Source: Mesostigma viride (lineage: Eukaryota; Streptophyta; Mesostigmatophyceae; Mesostigmatales; Mesostigmataceae). Taken from it: DNA of 64,000 bases. The notes beneath the pieces were generated by a model that searched no databases, had not been told where the DNA came from, and saw only the letters and a list, made by a program, of their open reading frames with translations. Shown here piece by piece: positions 37,904 through 48,727 of the stretch. The position numbers and the translations under genes are program-made. Positions within the stretch are counted from its first letter, which is position 1. The number at the start of each line of letters is the position of its first letter. The stretch lies in contig RPFO01000213.1 of the NCBI GenBank assembly GCA_009746045.1, forward strand, positions 3,275,266-3,339,265, read 5' to 3'.

Positions 37904-39299
37904 ATGAGCAAACGCCCATCGACGCAACGCAGCCTGACGGCTGCGCTCGGCAATGAAAATACGTCTGCAGCTCCGGCTGCAGCTTCGCCATCAGGGCCGG
38001 AAGGCAGTGGTGACACTAGTCGCGCACTGGTGGCCGCCCAGCACCCTCCCGGGCTTCCTGCCTCGCCATCGGCCTCGCCAGACCCTAAACGCAGCCGCTC
38101 ATCCTTTCCCCGCGAACCGCGTTTCAAGCTAAAAACCTTCAATGTCGACGATTACGACTGGTACAACATTGCCCCGTGCACTGCTCTGGAGTGCATTTTC
38201 TACGGGGATTACGCCTCGCTCCTTGATCGAGCTGTGCCTCCACCTTCACAGCATCAATCGCCTTCTCGAGCCAAATGGCCGCAGGCTTCAAAGCCGAGAT
38301 CTGCTGCTGACGGGCCTCCACTACAACCGGCCTGACCTTCAGCACCTGATTCTCTGCTCACTCCTCAAGAAGTCTGACGGCGAGATCTGGGCCCCCACCA
38401 TCGCCGCAGCCACATTCCGTTCCATCCTCACGGAAGCCTTCCAGCAGCACGTGACCCCCCTTGCCGCAGATGTGGCGGCAATGGGCGGCACGCTGGCTAC
38501 TGAGCTCCCTCACATCTCCACCACCGTCACCTCCACCTCCACCCTCCTCGCCTCCACCTCCACTGCCACCTCCACCTCCACCGCCGACATCAAAGCCCAG
38601 CTCCTCGACATCGACCAGCATCTTCAGAACAATGCCATCGCTATCGAGGTCCTGCAGAACACCGCAGGCCTCACCGCCCAGGCAGTGAAGGACATTGCCG
38701 CCACGCCAGCCCCGGCTGGCCTGGCCGGCGATGCTCCTCCCATCACCACCTGGGCGGACATGCTTAAGCAACACACCACCTCCACCACCTCCGCCGTCGC
38801 AGCCCAGCTTCAACGGCAGACGCTTGACCTCCGCGAGGAGGCCGAGCTCGCCAAGCGCAGCCTCAACGTCATTGTCAAGAATCTCAAGATGGAGGAAGGT
38901 GAGAATTCCGAGAAGCTTGCGCGTGCTTTTGAGAGAGAAATCCTTGATCGCATGGGCCTTACTGGTGAGATCGAGCTGGTCGCCCACCGCCTTCCCCGCG
39001 CGCGGGGTAAGGCAGGGCCGCCCCCGCTCCTTCTCACCTTTAAGACCCCGGCGGACAAGATTTCTTTTCTCAGACGCCGCAAGCGGCTCGAGAAGACTCT
39101 CTTCACCCTTGACGACGACCTGACCCTGGCGCAGCAACAACGGCGACGGGAGCTATGGCCGACCTACCTCCAGCTCCGGCAGACCAAGGCGGGGCAGCCG
39201 GTGTACTGGAAGGGGGCGGCCATCTACGTCGGCCACAAGCCCTGGCAGGCGACCCCCTCGACCACCGCGGCCCCAGCGACTCCAGACGCCCCAGCTTAG
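37904..39299 (+). pseudogene. L1 ORF1p-like gene, copy A (one frameshift)
   Basis: Starts MSKRPSTQRSLTAALGNENT at 37904 and ends at TAG 39297-39299. A 4-base excess near 38220-38235, compared with copy C, shifts frame after GDYASL; the rest is one open frame. Parts: Pro/Ala/Ser-rich head, conserved VDDYDW segment, Thr/Ser-rich low complexity, coiled-coil, then an RRM-like region (NVIVKNLKMEEGE to VAHRLPRARGK to LLLTFKTPADK) and a C-terminal domain (FTLDDDLTLAQQQRRRELWP, PVYWKGAAIYVGHKPW). The 3' UTR follows at once; no ORF2. As known for L1 ORF1p, it would be an RNA-binding protein of a retrotransposon. Confidence 0.75.
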
Positions 39300-39462
39300 G
39301 GGAATACAGCAGTAGTAGTGTAGACTAGATAGACCGTGGCCATGTACATGTACGCCTCTTAGAGGCCCTATCCCAGCTAAGCCACGCGCTTAATTTAATC
39401 GTGTACATGTGTGCAGGCCTATGATGAGCCACACTCCAGATGATTAATTAATTAATTAATTA
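39300..39462 (+). mobile_element. 3' UTR and tail of ORF1-only copy A
   Basis: GGGGAATACAGCAGTAGTAG through AGCCACGCGCTTA and GAGCCACACTCCAGATGATT, then AATT repeats to 39462. The UTR is shorter than that of copy B, which carries about 280 further bases up to the hairpin. Confidence 0.75.
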
Positions 39463-40435
39463 TCAACATCACTCCGTTGGGAGTAGATGTAGCACATAGC
39501 CCTGAGAAGGGGCATATGGCTTTTAATACATTCTAGGCTACTTCATGCAAGGGTGGGAATGTAAGCTACCCCTGCTCTAGGTGCACCAAGGCACCTGCAC
39601 CCTCATGGTCTATCACGCTATGCCCGGGTAAGGGGGGAGCATGCCTGTGAGGGAGGAAGATCATCATGGCTATACAAGAGCTAGGACATGGCTTCTCGAC
39701 AGAGAGCATCTCTCTGCATGGCATAGCATGGCTAAATTCTTAATGCAACATCCATGGGGGTCCCATTATAGACAAAGCATGGCTAAATGTTGAAGGCATC
39801 ATCCATGGGGGCACTCCAGATGATGCCTAGCTTTATTTAGTAATGTTGTGCCCATGCAGGGAGTCACTCTCTGCTGAGAAGCCATGCCATAGCTCTTGTA
39901 TAGCCATGATGATCTTCCCCCTCACAGGCATGCTCCCCCCTTACCCGGGCATAGCGTGATAGACCATGAGGGTGCGGGTGCCCTGGTGCACCTAGAGCAA
40001 GTGTTGTTTACATTCCCACCCTTGCAGGAAGTAGCTTAGAATGTATTATAGGCTCATATGCCCCTTCTCAGGGTTATGTGCTACATATACTCCCAACGGA
40101 GTTATGTTCCTAATTAATTAATTAATTAATTACCTTGATATGCAGGGAGTCACTCCCTGCTGAGAAGCCATGCCATAGCTCTTGTATAGCCATGATGATC
40201 TTCCCCCTCACAGGCATGCTCCCCCCTTACCCGGGCATAGCGTGATAGACCATGAGGGTGCGGGTGCCCTGGTGCACCTAGAGCAAGTGTTGTTTACATT
40301 CCCACCCTTGCAGGAAGTAGCTTAGAATGTATTATAGGCTCATATGCCCCTTCTCAGGGCTATGTACTACATATACTCCCAACGGAGTTATGTTCCTAAT
40401 TAATTAATTAATTAATTAATTACCTTGATATGCAT
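39463..40435. mobile_element. Foldback and tandem array of retroelement 3' UTR copies
   Basis: 39463-39740 is an inverted 3' UTR with hairpin 39471-39484. 39850-40137 is the same sequence forward, with hairpin 40089-40102, making a foldback with ~280-base arms. 40141-40435 repeats the forward copy in tandem at a period of about 286 bases, with hairpin 40375-40388. AATT-repeat tails end each copy. Confidence 0.85.
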
Positions 40436-40535
40436 ATTATATATACAGAGCGATTTCTGGCCTGCGCTGGTTGAATTGAATTGAATTGAATTGTAACATA
40501 ACTCCGTTGGGAGTATATGTAGCACATAGCCCTTG

Positions 40536-40896
40536 ATCGCATGGGCCTTACTGGTGAGATCGAGCTGGCCGCCCACCGCCTTCCCCGCGCGCGGGGTAAG
40601 GCAGGGCCGCCCCCGCTCCTTCTCACCTTTAAGACCCCGGCGGACAAGATTTCTTTTCTCAGACGCCGCAAGCGGCTCGCGAAGACTCTCTTCACCCTTG
40701 ATGACGACCTGACCCTGGCGCAGCAACAACGGCGACGGGAGCTATGGCCGATCTACCTCCAGCTCCGGCAGACCAAGGCGGGCCAGCCGGTGTACTGGAA
40801 GGGGGCGGCCATCTACGTCGGCCACAAGCCCTGGCAGGCGACACCCCCCCCCCGCGGCCCCAGCGACTCCAGACGCCCCAGCTTAGGGGAATACAG
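40536..40896 (+). pseudogene. ORF1p-like gene, copy B, C-terminal fragment
   Basis: Begins inside the RRM-like region (MGLTGEIELAAHRLPRARGK) and matches copy A closely to KPWQAT, where a run of C shifts the frame. It starts directly after an inverted hairpin fragment (40501-40514). Junction homology CCTTGATCGC-like bases suggests a recombination or template switch. Confidence 0.8.
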
Positions 40897-41702
40897 CAGT
40901 AGTAGTGTAGAATAGATAGACCGTGGCCATGTACATGTACGCCTCCTAGAGGCACTATCCCAGCTAAGCCACGCGCTTTATTTAATCATGTACATGTGTG
41001 CCTATGATGAGCCACACTCCAGATGATGCCTAGCTTTATTTAGTTATGTTGAGCCCATGCAGGGAGTCACTCTCTGCTGAGAGCCACGCTTTAGCCTTTG
41101 CATAGCTATGCTGATCTTCCCCCCCATGACAGGCTCCCCCTTCGCTGGGCATAGCTTGAAGATCATGGGGATGCACGTGCCCTGGTGCACCTAGAGCAAG
41201 GGTCCTTTACATCCCCACCCTTGCAGGAAGTAGCTTAGGATGTATGATAGGCCATATGCCCCCTCTCAAGGGCTATGTGCTACATATACTCCCAACGGAG
41301 TTATGTTACAATTCAATTCAATTCAATAGCCCTTGAGAGGGGGCATATGGCCTATCATACATCCTAAGCTACTTCCTGCAAGGGTGGGGATGTAAAGGAC
41401 CCCTGCTCTAGGTGCACCAGGGCACCTGCACCCTCATGGTCTATCACGCTATGCCCGGGTAAGGGGGGGAGCATGCCTGTGAGGGGGAAGATCATCATGG
41501 CTATACAAAACTAGAGCGTGGCATCTCAGCAGAGAGCAACTCTCTGCATGGGCACAGCATAACTAAATAAAGCTAGGCATCATCTGGAGTGTGGCTCATC
41601 ATAGGCACACATGTACATGATTAAGTAAAGCGCGTGGCTTAGCTGGGATAGTGCCTCTAGGAGGCGTACATGTACATGGCCACGGTCTATCTATTCTACA
41701 CT
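40897..41702. mobile_element. 3' UTR of copy B followed by its inverted duplicate
   Basis: 40897-41326 is a full 3' UTR, with hairpin 41288-41301 and a tail of AATTC repeats. 41327-41702 is the same UTR in reverse, beginning TAGCCCTTGAGAGG without the hairpin and ending CTATCTATTCTACACT. The pair forms a ~375-base inverted repeat. The outer end meets the CTGCGCTGGTTGTCTCCTTG motif. Confidence 0.85.
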
Positions 41703-43838
41703 GCCTGCGCTGGTTGTCTCCTTGATATACAGAGCTACCTTGTCTCCTTGATATACAGAGCTAGCAGCTAGGGCACCTCGATCGCGTACGCAAGTGCTAA
41801 CCATGGCACCGGCCTGCAGACATGTCGATCCCGGGCCGGGTGCCGGGCTGGCCGGCGCGCTAGTTGCGCACGGGGCTGTGGCCGGCACCTCCTTACCTGG
41901 CCGGGAGTCCCGGAGAACGCACAACGTCATGCAGCGCCAGGCCCGCGTGCATGCATGTTTCCTGAATGTATACAGTACTTGACATGGGAGAACATATGGT
42001 GTATCATGCATTTTTTTGGAGGAACATGTATACATCTTCCTCGAGGATCGAAGGAGTTAATTAAGTGAAACAAGGAGTTAATTTGAAGTGAGACAACTAT
42101 TAATTAAATAATTAATACAAAGGCTAATTAATATAAACCTGAGTGGGCGTGGCAATGTTGAATATAGTGTCAAAGAGACAACAAGTGTGGTTGTCTCCTT
42201 GATAGTGTGGGAGAGGCCAACCAACGTTGCAGGCCGGACGCCGGGTGATCCCGTTTGCCAGAAAATTAACACGGCCCAAGTTAGAGGCCATTAATCATGC
42301 GAAACATAATGCCGCAAAATTGATTTATCCGAATCCGATAATTACTAAAATTTCCCTGCTCAACATACGGTCGAGAAAACTCTCTCTGAACCTAGTATCC
42401 TGCCAGCGATCGTGGAGGAGCTTTTAAAAATAGCATGTTCAATCCTACAGATGTCACAGTACTTGATTGGGCATGTGCCCACATCGGAAGGTCTGACAAA
42501 AAAAATAACCCTTGTCACCCACAGGTCACTAATGTTTTTAAGTCCTGACTATGGTATGTCCCCCGGACGGGCAAACAGAGTAAAGAAAGCCAGGCGAGCA
42601 AATGGCCATACGTCCAAGCCCACGTGCATAGCCACATGCATGCCACCAAGCGGCTGGTCAATGCCACAAACGGGTTGTCTCACTTGGCAACAAACAAATA
42701 GAAAGAATTACCATGCCTGCAAAACCTGAGGAGCCAGGCCTGGCCGCCTTGGTGGCTCAAAGCCACTACTGAAACTAGCACAAACAAGCTACTTCATGGC
42801 CAAAGCTGTGTATACCCGCATAACATCCCAAGCCAGCCCCAGCCTTGGGGATGCAAGAGGCCCCCAACACGAGATGCTAGCATCGTGCCACAATGGGCCA
42901 GCTGCAGCCTCCATACTAATAATGAAAAAAAGGCCGCCGGCCGCTGAACCCCTTGCTGCCACACCGGGCATCCCCACCAGCACCTTTCCTCACTGTGCGG
43001 CGCACCTGTCCTTCAAAAAAAATGTCCTCAACAAGCAGCGTCGCATGGAGCACGTCGAGGCATGACTGCACTTCTGAACGTCCATCTTGGTGATGCCCGC
43101 GTGCTCGCCCGGGGGACACTCAATGTTGTCGTTTAATAGCCGCAGCAGTGCCATGGGTTACACATCCCTGGCCCACTGCATCATAGCATATGGCAGAGCC
43201 GATGGCAACAGATGTAACCACCGTGCCAGGAATGTTCAGACACTTCCCTCAGCGGGTCACTGTAGCTTGACAACTGCCACTCATCTGGGTCACTGTAGCT
43301 AGACAGCCATCCTTACCCGTATCCTCCGCAGAGCCTCCCAGGAGTATCCTGGCTCCCAGGAGGCATAAGCTGCCGTGACGCACGCTATAGGGCAGGCAGG
43401 CATGCCACGTCGGGCAAGACATCGTCCGAACAGCTGCCTTGGCTCTTGCCCGCCCCCCAAATGCAAAAAGGAGCATTACCGCGGCCATCCCATGGGTCCA
43501 CCGCCACCCCCACCCCCACCCGCACCGCCTGCAACCCCCGTGCAACCCTTTTCCCCTGCTTCGCCCGCGAACGCATGTTGCCCATAATTGTGCCTCTGCC
43601 CATGCCCTGTCCATACACAGCCCCCCCAGTTCCCTCTTCAAACCCGGCACTGCAGGCCGTGGCTGAATGTAAATACCACCGCGCTTGTAGCTCGTGGCCA
43701 GGCTGAAGAGACACGGGCAGGCCCGCGTGCGCCAGCATGAGGACGACAATAGACCGCCCCTTGTTCGCACGGGGAACTATGCCCCGTGGAAACACGCCAA
43801 CATGGGTTACTGTGGCACACGGTCCATATGGGCATAGA
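41703..43838. other. Repeat remnants and unassigned sequence
   Basis: 41703-41765 has a short tandem of TTGTCTCCTTGATATACAG. 42168-42203 has two such motifs head to head. From about 42.2 kb to the stop of the coiled-coil gene nothing is recognised; frames on both strands are short and lack family motifs. Confidence 0.45.
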
Positions 43839-44855
43839 TCAAGATGCCTTCTTTGTCGCTTTCCCCTTGACACTCCTGGAGCCTGACGTGGATGGCGGCC
43901 GGTCCCCCTTGGAGCCGGCGCTCCCTTTGCTACCGCCATCCACGCTCGTCTCCCTTCCCAACCCCCCCTCCCCCTTGATACTGCGGCTCTGGGGTCGGGA
44001 GACGGATGACCTGCCTGCGGCCGGGGTGCCACGCGAGGGGGGCGGCTTGGCGCCTAGCTCCTGCAGGCTCCCTGTGGTGGACAGTATCGACTTGGTGCGC
44101 CCACCCTTGTCGTGCTTCTGCCGCGCGATCTGCTGCGCCTTCTCGAGCGCGTTGATTGCGTTCGTGTAGCGCTGGCCGAGGCGCTCGAGGTCGGCCTGCG
44201 CTTGCCGCCGCTGCTCGTCACGCCCGCTGACGATGCGCTTGGTCAGCGCGTCCAGCTCCACCTGATGCTTGCCCAGCAGCTTGGCCTCAGCGCCCGAGAA
44301 CTGGAGCTGGCGCACCTCGAGGAATTTCTGGAGCTCCAGGGCTTCCATCGTGTCCGCCTTTTGCTTGGTCTTGTGGGCCTCTGCGTAGGATTTTTGCTTC
44401 GCTTGGGCCTCCTCGATCTTGCGCAGGTTGAGCAGCTCGCGGGACCACTTGGGCTTGGGCTGCTCTTCCGCGTGCTTGCGCCGCATCTCGGCCAGCTCGG
44501 ACGCGTGGCGCTCCTGCATCGCCTCCAACAGCTCTTTCGCTTTGGAGTCATATTCGAGCAGCCGCCGCTCCCACATCTCGTTGCACGCGGCCTGCTCCTG
44601 CATGTGGCCTTGTTCGACCGCCATGCGCTCGGCAGCGTGCTGCGCGCGCATCGCCTCCCGTAGCCGGTTCTCCTCGTGAAGGAGGAGCTCTTCCAACCGG
44701 TTCTTGGCCACCTCCGCTTCCACGTATTTGCCTTGCTTCTCACACGCAATGCGGTGCTCCTCCAGCGCGCGGATGAAGTCGTCGACAGCCATTGCCTCAC
44801 CATTCAAGGAGGGGAGGGGTTGAGACGTTGTCGCTAACGACTCCGCCTCAGCCAT
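43839..44855 (-). CDS. Intronless coiled-coil protein, 338 aa
   Basis: Seen: one uninterrupted frame from ATG 44855 (start MAEAESLATTSQPLPSLNGE) to a stop at 43839. Residues about 25-250 are almost wholly charged heptad-like helix rich in Glu, Lys, Arg, Ala and Gln. A segment EVAKNRLEELLLHEENR is followed by a Met/His-rich stretch. Residues about 260-338 are a basic Ser/Gly/Pro tail ending KGKATKKAS. No signal peptide or membrane segment. Neighbours are repeats on both sides. The strong bias against stops over a kilobase, GC-rich codons and helix periodicity support a real gene. I do not recognise the family with certainty; such coiled coils are often cytoskeletal or flagellar in protists, which is inference only. 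Confidence 0.8.
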   Translation of the reverse strand: MAEAESLATTSQPLPSLNGEAMAVDDFIRALEEHRIACEKQGKYVEAEVAKNRLEELLLHEENRLREAMRAQHAAERMAVEQGHMQEQAACNEMWERRLLEYDSKAKELLEAMQERHASELAEMRRKHAEEQPKPKWSRELLNLRKIEEAQAKQKSYAEAHKTKQKADTMEALELQKFLEVRQLQFSGAEAKLLGKHQVELDALTKRIVSGRDEQRRQAQADLERLGQRYTNAINALEKAQQIARQKHDKGGRTKSILSTTGSLQELGAKPPPSRGTPAAGRSSVSRPQSRSIKGEGGLGRETSVDGGSKGSAGSKGDRPPSTSGSRSVKGKATKKAS

Positions 44856-45599
44856 TTTGAGCCGAGAGGAAGGAGCGCGCAGAAATGATGCTGCCTACTT
44901 CGCCGAAATGTCAAACTACCATGGCGTGCCACCTAGTCGCAATTTCCCAAATCCAGCCACACCAGCACGATGGACTACGGCCCCAAAGTAATTCCTTCTT
45001 CGATTAGGGGCTATTTTCGAAACCGTAGCCACAAAGGCACCTCTCCAACAGACGACCAATCATCGTATTGCTGCGACTAATTGGCGTCATCCTCGAGAGA
45101 CAGCCCCACGTACTCTAATATCTCCAGCAAAAATGATGTCAAACTTCAATTAACTTCTCAGACCCATATCAAAGGCGTTCTTCGAACGAGCTCTAGGAAG
45201 AATTGCCATGTGCAAGTTATTTCCGGGGTAAAATTGAAATGATGACGGGCACACATTACGTATACATTTCGGCTTTCGGAAAAGGCAGGTAACAGGCAAC
45301 AGCGTGGGTTTATCTTGGGCACACGATTCAACCCGTCTGCCCCAGTGCCCCTATAGATTACTGTACAGCTTTCCTGGTAGTTTCACCCCATCATCCTACT
45401 GTACAGTACTGTAGTTTCCGGAAATGGTACCAAAGATGCTACCAGTTGTTGCAGGATACGCAACGTCATTTTCCAGATAAACAAGCTTAAGGGGGGGGGG
45501 ATGCTTCGCATCCCCCCCAAAAGAAGGCGCAAAGCCGACCGTAACTCTAGTAGTCGAGTTTCGATCCGTCCGCCGACACATGGCAACTCGATTCAAGTC
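44856..45599. other. Upstream region of the coiled-coil gene
   Basis: No gene seen. Likely promoter of the minus-strand gene. It passes at about 45.5 kb into the repeat cassette region (a poly-G run at 45491-45500 and mirror poly-C). Confidence 0.4.
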
Positions 45600-48500
45600 A
45601 ACTGAAGCTTATGAAGGGGGCTGAAAAAAGGAAAAGGTCGGGAGACAAATAACGACACCCTGTGTGGGCCTGTAACACCGCAGTCCGTCCGCCCTTCCCA
45701 GTTTCCACCCACCCGGAGGCCATCAATTTGCCGCCTCAGTGAGACGCCCCGCCCCAGGCGAGGTCGCAACCCCCCCCCCCTCAGCAAGCCGATGGTCTTT
45801 ACATGTATTGAGGTCGCAATGAGGCCCCCCACCCTCCTGAGCGAGACGACGCCAGAGTCTGCGGGATCCCCCCCACTCACCCACCCGGAGGTTCCCCCCC
45901 CCCTCCCCCTCAGCCATGATACGCCCCCCGCCGACCGGCCCAGGAAAAGTACGAAGATCCGCCACAGGATGCCTCCCCGCTTGAGTGAGACGGCGAGGTC
46001 GCAAGGCCCCCGCCCTCCTCAGCGAAACGCCAGAGTCTGCGGGATCCCCCGCCCCCCTTGCCCCCCACCCACCCGGAGGTCGGTACCCCCCCCCCCCCCC
46101 GCTCTCCCCCTCAGCCGGCCGGCATGATGCGCCCCCCCGCCCCCCCCGAAAAGGCGTGGCGCGAAGGATAGGCGTCGACCACGAGGACCCCTGAAAAAGA
46201 CCGGAAAAGTATGAAGATCCGCCACAGGATGCCTCCCCGCCTGAGTGAGACGGCGAGGTCGCAAGGCCCCCGCGCCCCCCACCCGCCACCCGGAGGTTCC
46301 CCCGCCTCCCCCCCCGAGGACATTAAGACGGTCCGCCCCGGCCGGGCGAGGTCGCAGGGCTCCCCGCCCTCCTGAGTGAGCAAGACGCCAGAGTCTGCGG
46401 GATCCCCCGCCCCCCCGCTCCCCACCCACCCGGAGTTCCTCCCCCCCCCCCCCCCCCCCCCGCGCCCCCTTCCCCACCCCCCCCCCCCCCCCCCCACCCA
46501 CCCGGAGTTCCTCCCCCCCCCCGCCGCCCCCCCCCCCTCCCCTTCCCCCCCCCCCCCCCGCCCCACCCACCCGGAGTTCCTCCCCCCCGCCCCCCACCCA
46601 CCCGGAGCTCCTCCCCCCCCCCCCCGCCCCCCCCGCGCCCCTTCCCCACCCCCCGCCCCCCGCCCCCACCCACCCGGAGTTCCTCCCCCCCCCCCGCCGC
46701 CCCCCCCCTCCCCTTCCCCCAACCCCCTGCCCCCCGCCCCACCCACCCGGAGTTCCTCCCCCCGCCCCCCCGCCCCTCCCGCCCCCCCGCGGTTTTCGCA
46801 AGCTCGCTCGAGGCGCTAACGTCAACAATAATGTCGCGAGACGACTTGAAAGCCATTTAAAGATGCGAGCGAGTGAACGCGGCGCGAACTGAGGACAGGG
46901 GTCGACGACGAGGAGCGAAAAGTACGGAGATCCGCCACCTATATATAGCCTTGCCGAATGCTATTGGAGATACGGCGTCTTCTAGTTGATAACCAGTACA
47001 GTGTAGTTAATCCCTGCTATACAACAGCGTCTCACTGAACAAACGCCTTTCGTCCTCCGCTCAAGATACGCCGTCTTCGATCCAGCCACGCACGGAAGCC
47101 TGTACGATCTCCAAATTCCGACGACTTGTGCCCAACGGTAAAAGGCGAAAAGGACACCCGTCGATCACGAGTTATCCACTGAAATGTACGGAAAGTTACG
47201 GCATACGGGCCACAGGGTGCCCGATGGTCTTTAGTACATGCAGGGCTTGACGGCTTTCGTCCGTCCAGCCGACCGTCAGGCTTGACGGCTTTCGTCCGTC
47301 AAGCTGACCGTCACGCTAGTAGGCGACCTATTTTCGGTAAGCCGACAGGTGGCAAGCGAAAAGACGAAAGCCGTCAAGCCGACCGTCACTCTAGTAGGCG
47401 ACCCAGTTTCGGTCAGCCGACAGGTGGCAAGTCTCAAGAGTTCGACCGAGTACCCGCCAGTCAAGCTCGATCGAGTCGCTAACGTCAAAATGTCGCGAGA
47501 CGACTTTAAAGCCCGGAATACGACTTTAAAGGAACCGCCCACACTTTAAAGCCATTAAAGATGCGAGCGAGTGAACGCCACTGAGAACAAAGTCGCTCCG
47601 TCCGCCGCCCGAGATACGGCGTCTTCGGCCCAACCACATACGGAAGCCTCCACGATCTCCAAAGTCCGTCTACTTGCGCCCAACGGGAAACGGCGCCAAG
47701 GACACACGTCGACCACGAGGAGCTCCTGAAAAGTACGACAATTCTACGGAGATCCGCCACAGGATGCCCGATGGTTTTAAATATAGTTGGATATGCCCGA
47801 TGGTTTTTAATATAGTTGGATACAGTCGGTTGCAAAATCCCAATTAGCAACTTTCGACGACTTAGAAACTTCGGTCAGTTTCAAACCTAACGTCTATTGG
47901 TCCCTTTTAAGCACCTGCATGGATCCAAGACGGAAAATTTTAACAGCAACAAAAGTTTAAGTATCTTCGCCCGTCAGTCTTTGGAGTTTGGACCGTCACT
48001 TCAGTAGACGACGCAGTTTGGATGTACCAACCTACGACGATCGTCGTAGGTTGGTATATGGGCAGCCACCACGTGCAGGGGAATTACTTCAGGCGAACCT
48101 GTCCGGCCGCTAACGCAGTTTCGTCATTCCGACAGGTAGAAAGTCGAAAAAGGTGGAAAGTCGAACACGGCGAGAGCAACGGCGAAAAGACGAAAGCCGT
48201 CAAGCCGACCGTCACTCTAGTAGGCGACCCAGTTTCGATGAGTCGACAGGTGGCAAGTCGCAAAAGTTCGACCAACTACGCGCCAGTCAAGCTCGATCGA
48301 CTCGCTAACGTCAAAATGTCGCGAGACGACTTTAAAGCCATTAAAGATGCGAGCGAGTGAACGCCAATAGCGTCTCACTGAACAAACGCCTTTCGTCCTC
48401 CGCTCAAGATACGCCGTCTTCGATCCAGCCACGCACGGAAGCCTGTACGATCTCAAAATTCCGACGACTTGTGCCCAACGGTAAAAGGCGAAAAGGACAC

Positions 48501-48620
48501 CCGTCGATCACGAGTTATCCACTGAAATGTACGGAAAGTTACGGCGTACGGACCACAGGATGCCCGATGGTTTTTGATATAGTTGATAGGTGTACGTTTA
48601 TTCCAAATATATCCAATAGT
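45600..48620. repeat. Tandem mosaic of degenerate cassettes
   Basis: Three kinds of block recur. (a) CACCCACCCGGAG with long C runs, many times in 45.7-46.8 kb. (b) GAAAAGTACG(G/A)AGATCCGCCAC followed by AGGATGCC. (c) GCTAACGTCAAAATGTCGCG followed by AGACGACTTTAAAGCC and GATGCGAGCGAGTGAACGC, three times at about 46810, 47480 and 48300. A ~205-base direct repeat lies at 47024-47226 and 48367-48570. A ~78-base unit (CCGTCAAGCCGACCGTCAC) is tandem at 47281-47430 and recurs at 48195. Peptide level is partly conserved (MSRDDFKAIKDASE). Confidence 0.8.
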
Positions 48621-48727
48621 TAATCCCTGCTAGTCCTATACAACGTCATTTTGGGACCAACTTGGAATTCCTGGAAATATCCCATTGGCTGGCACTGCGA
48701 TAATATACCACACATTGCTTGATAGTA

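Noticed and set aside
44112-44663. 183-codon plus-strand frame opposite the coiled-coil gene
   Set aside because: Antisense shadow of a heptad-rich frame; Leu/Arg-rich with no independent support.
46019-46856. Gly-rich minus-strand frames up to 269 codons
   Set aside because: Created by C runs and CCACCCGGAG repeats; no start context or domain.
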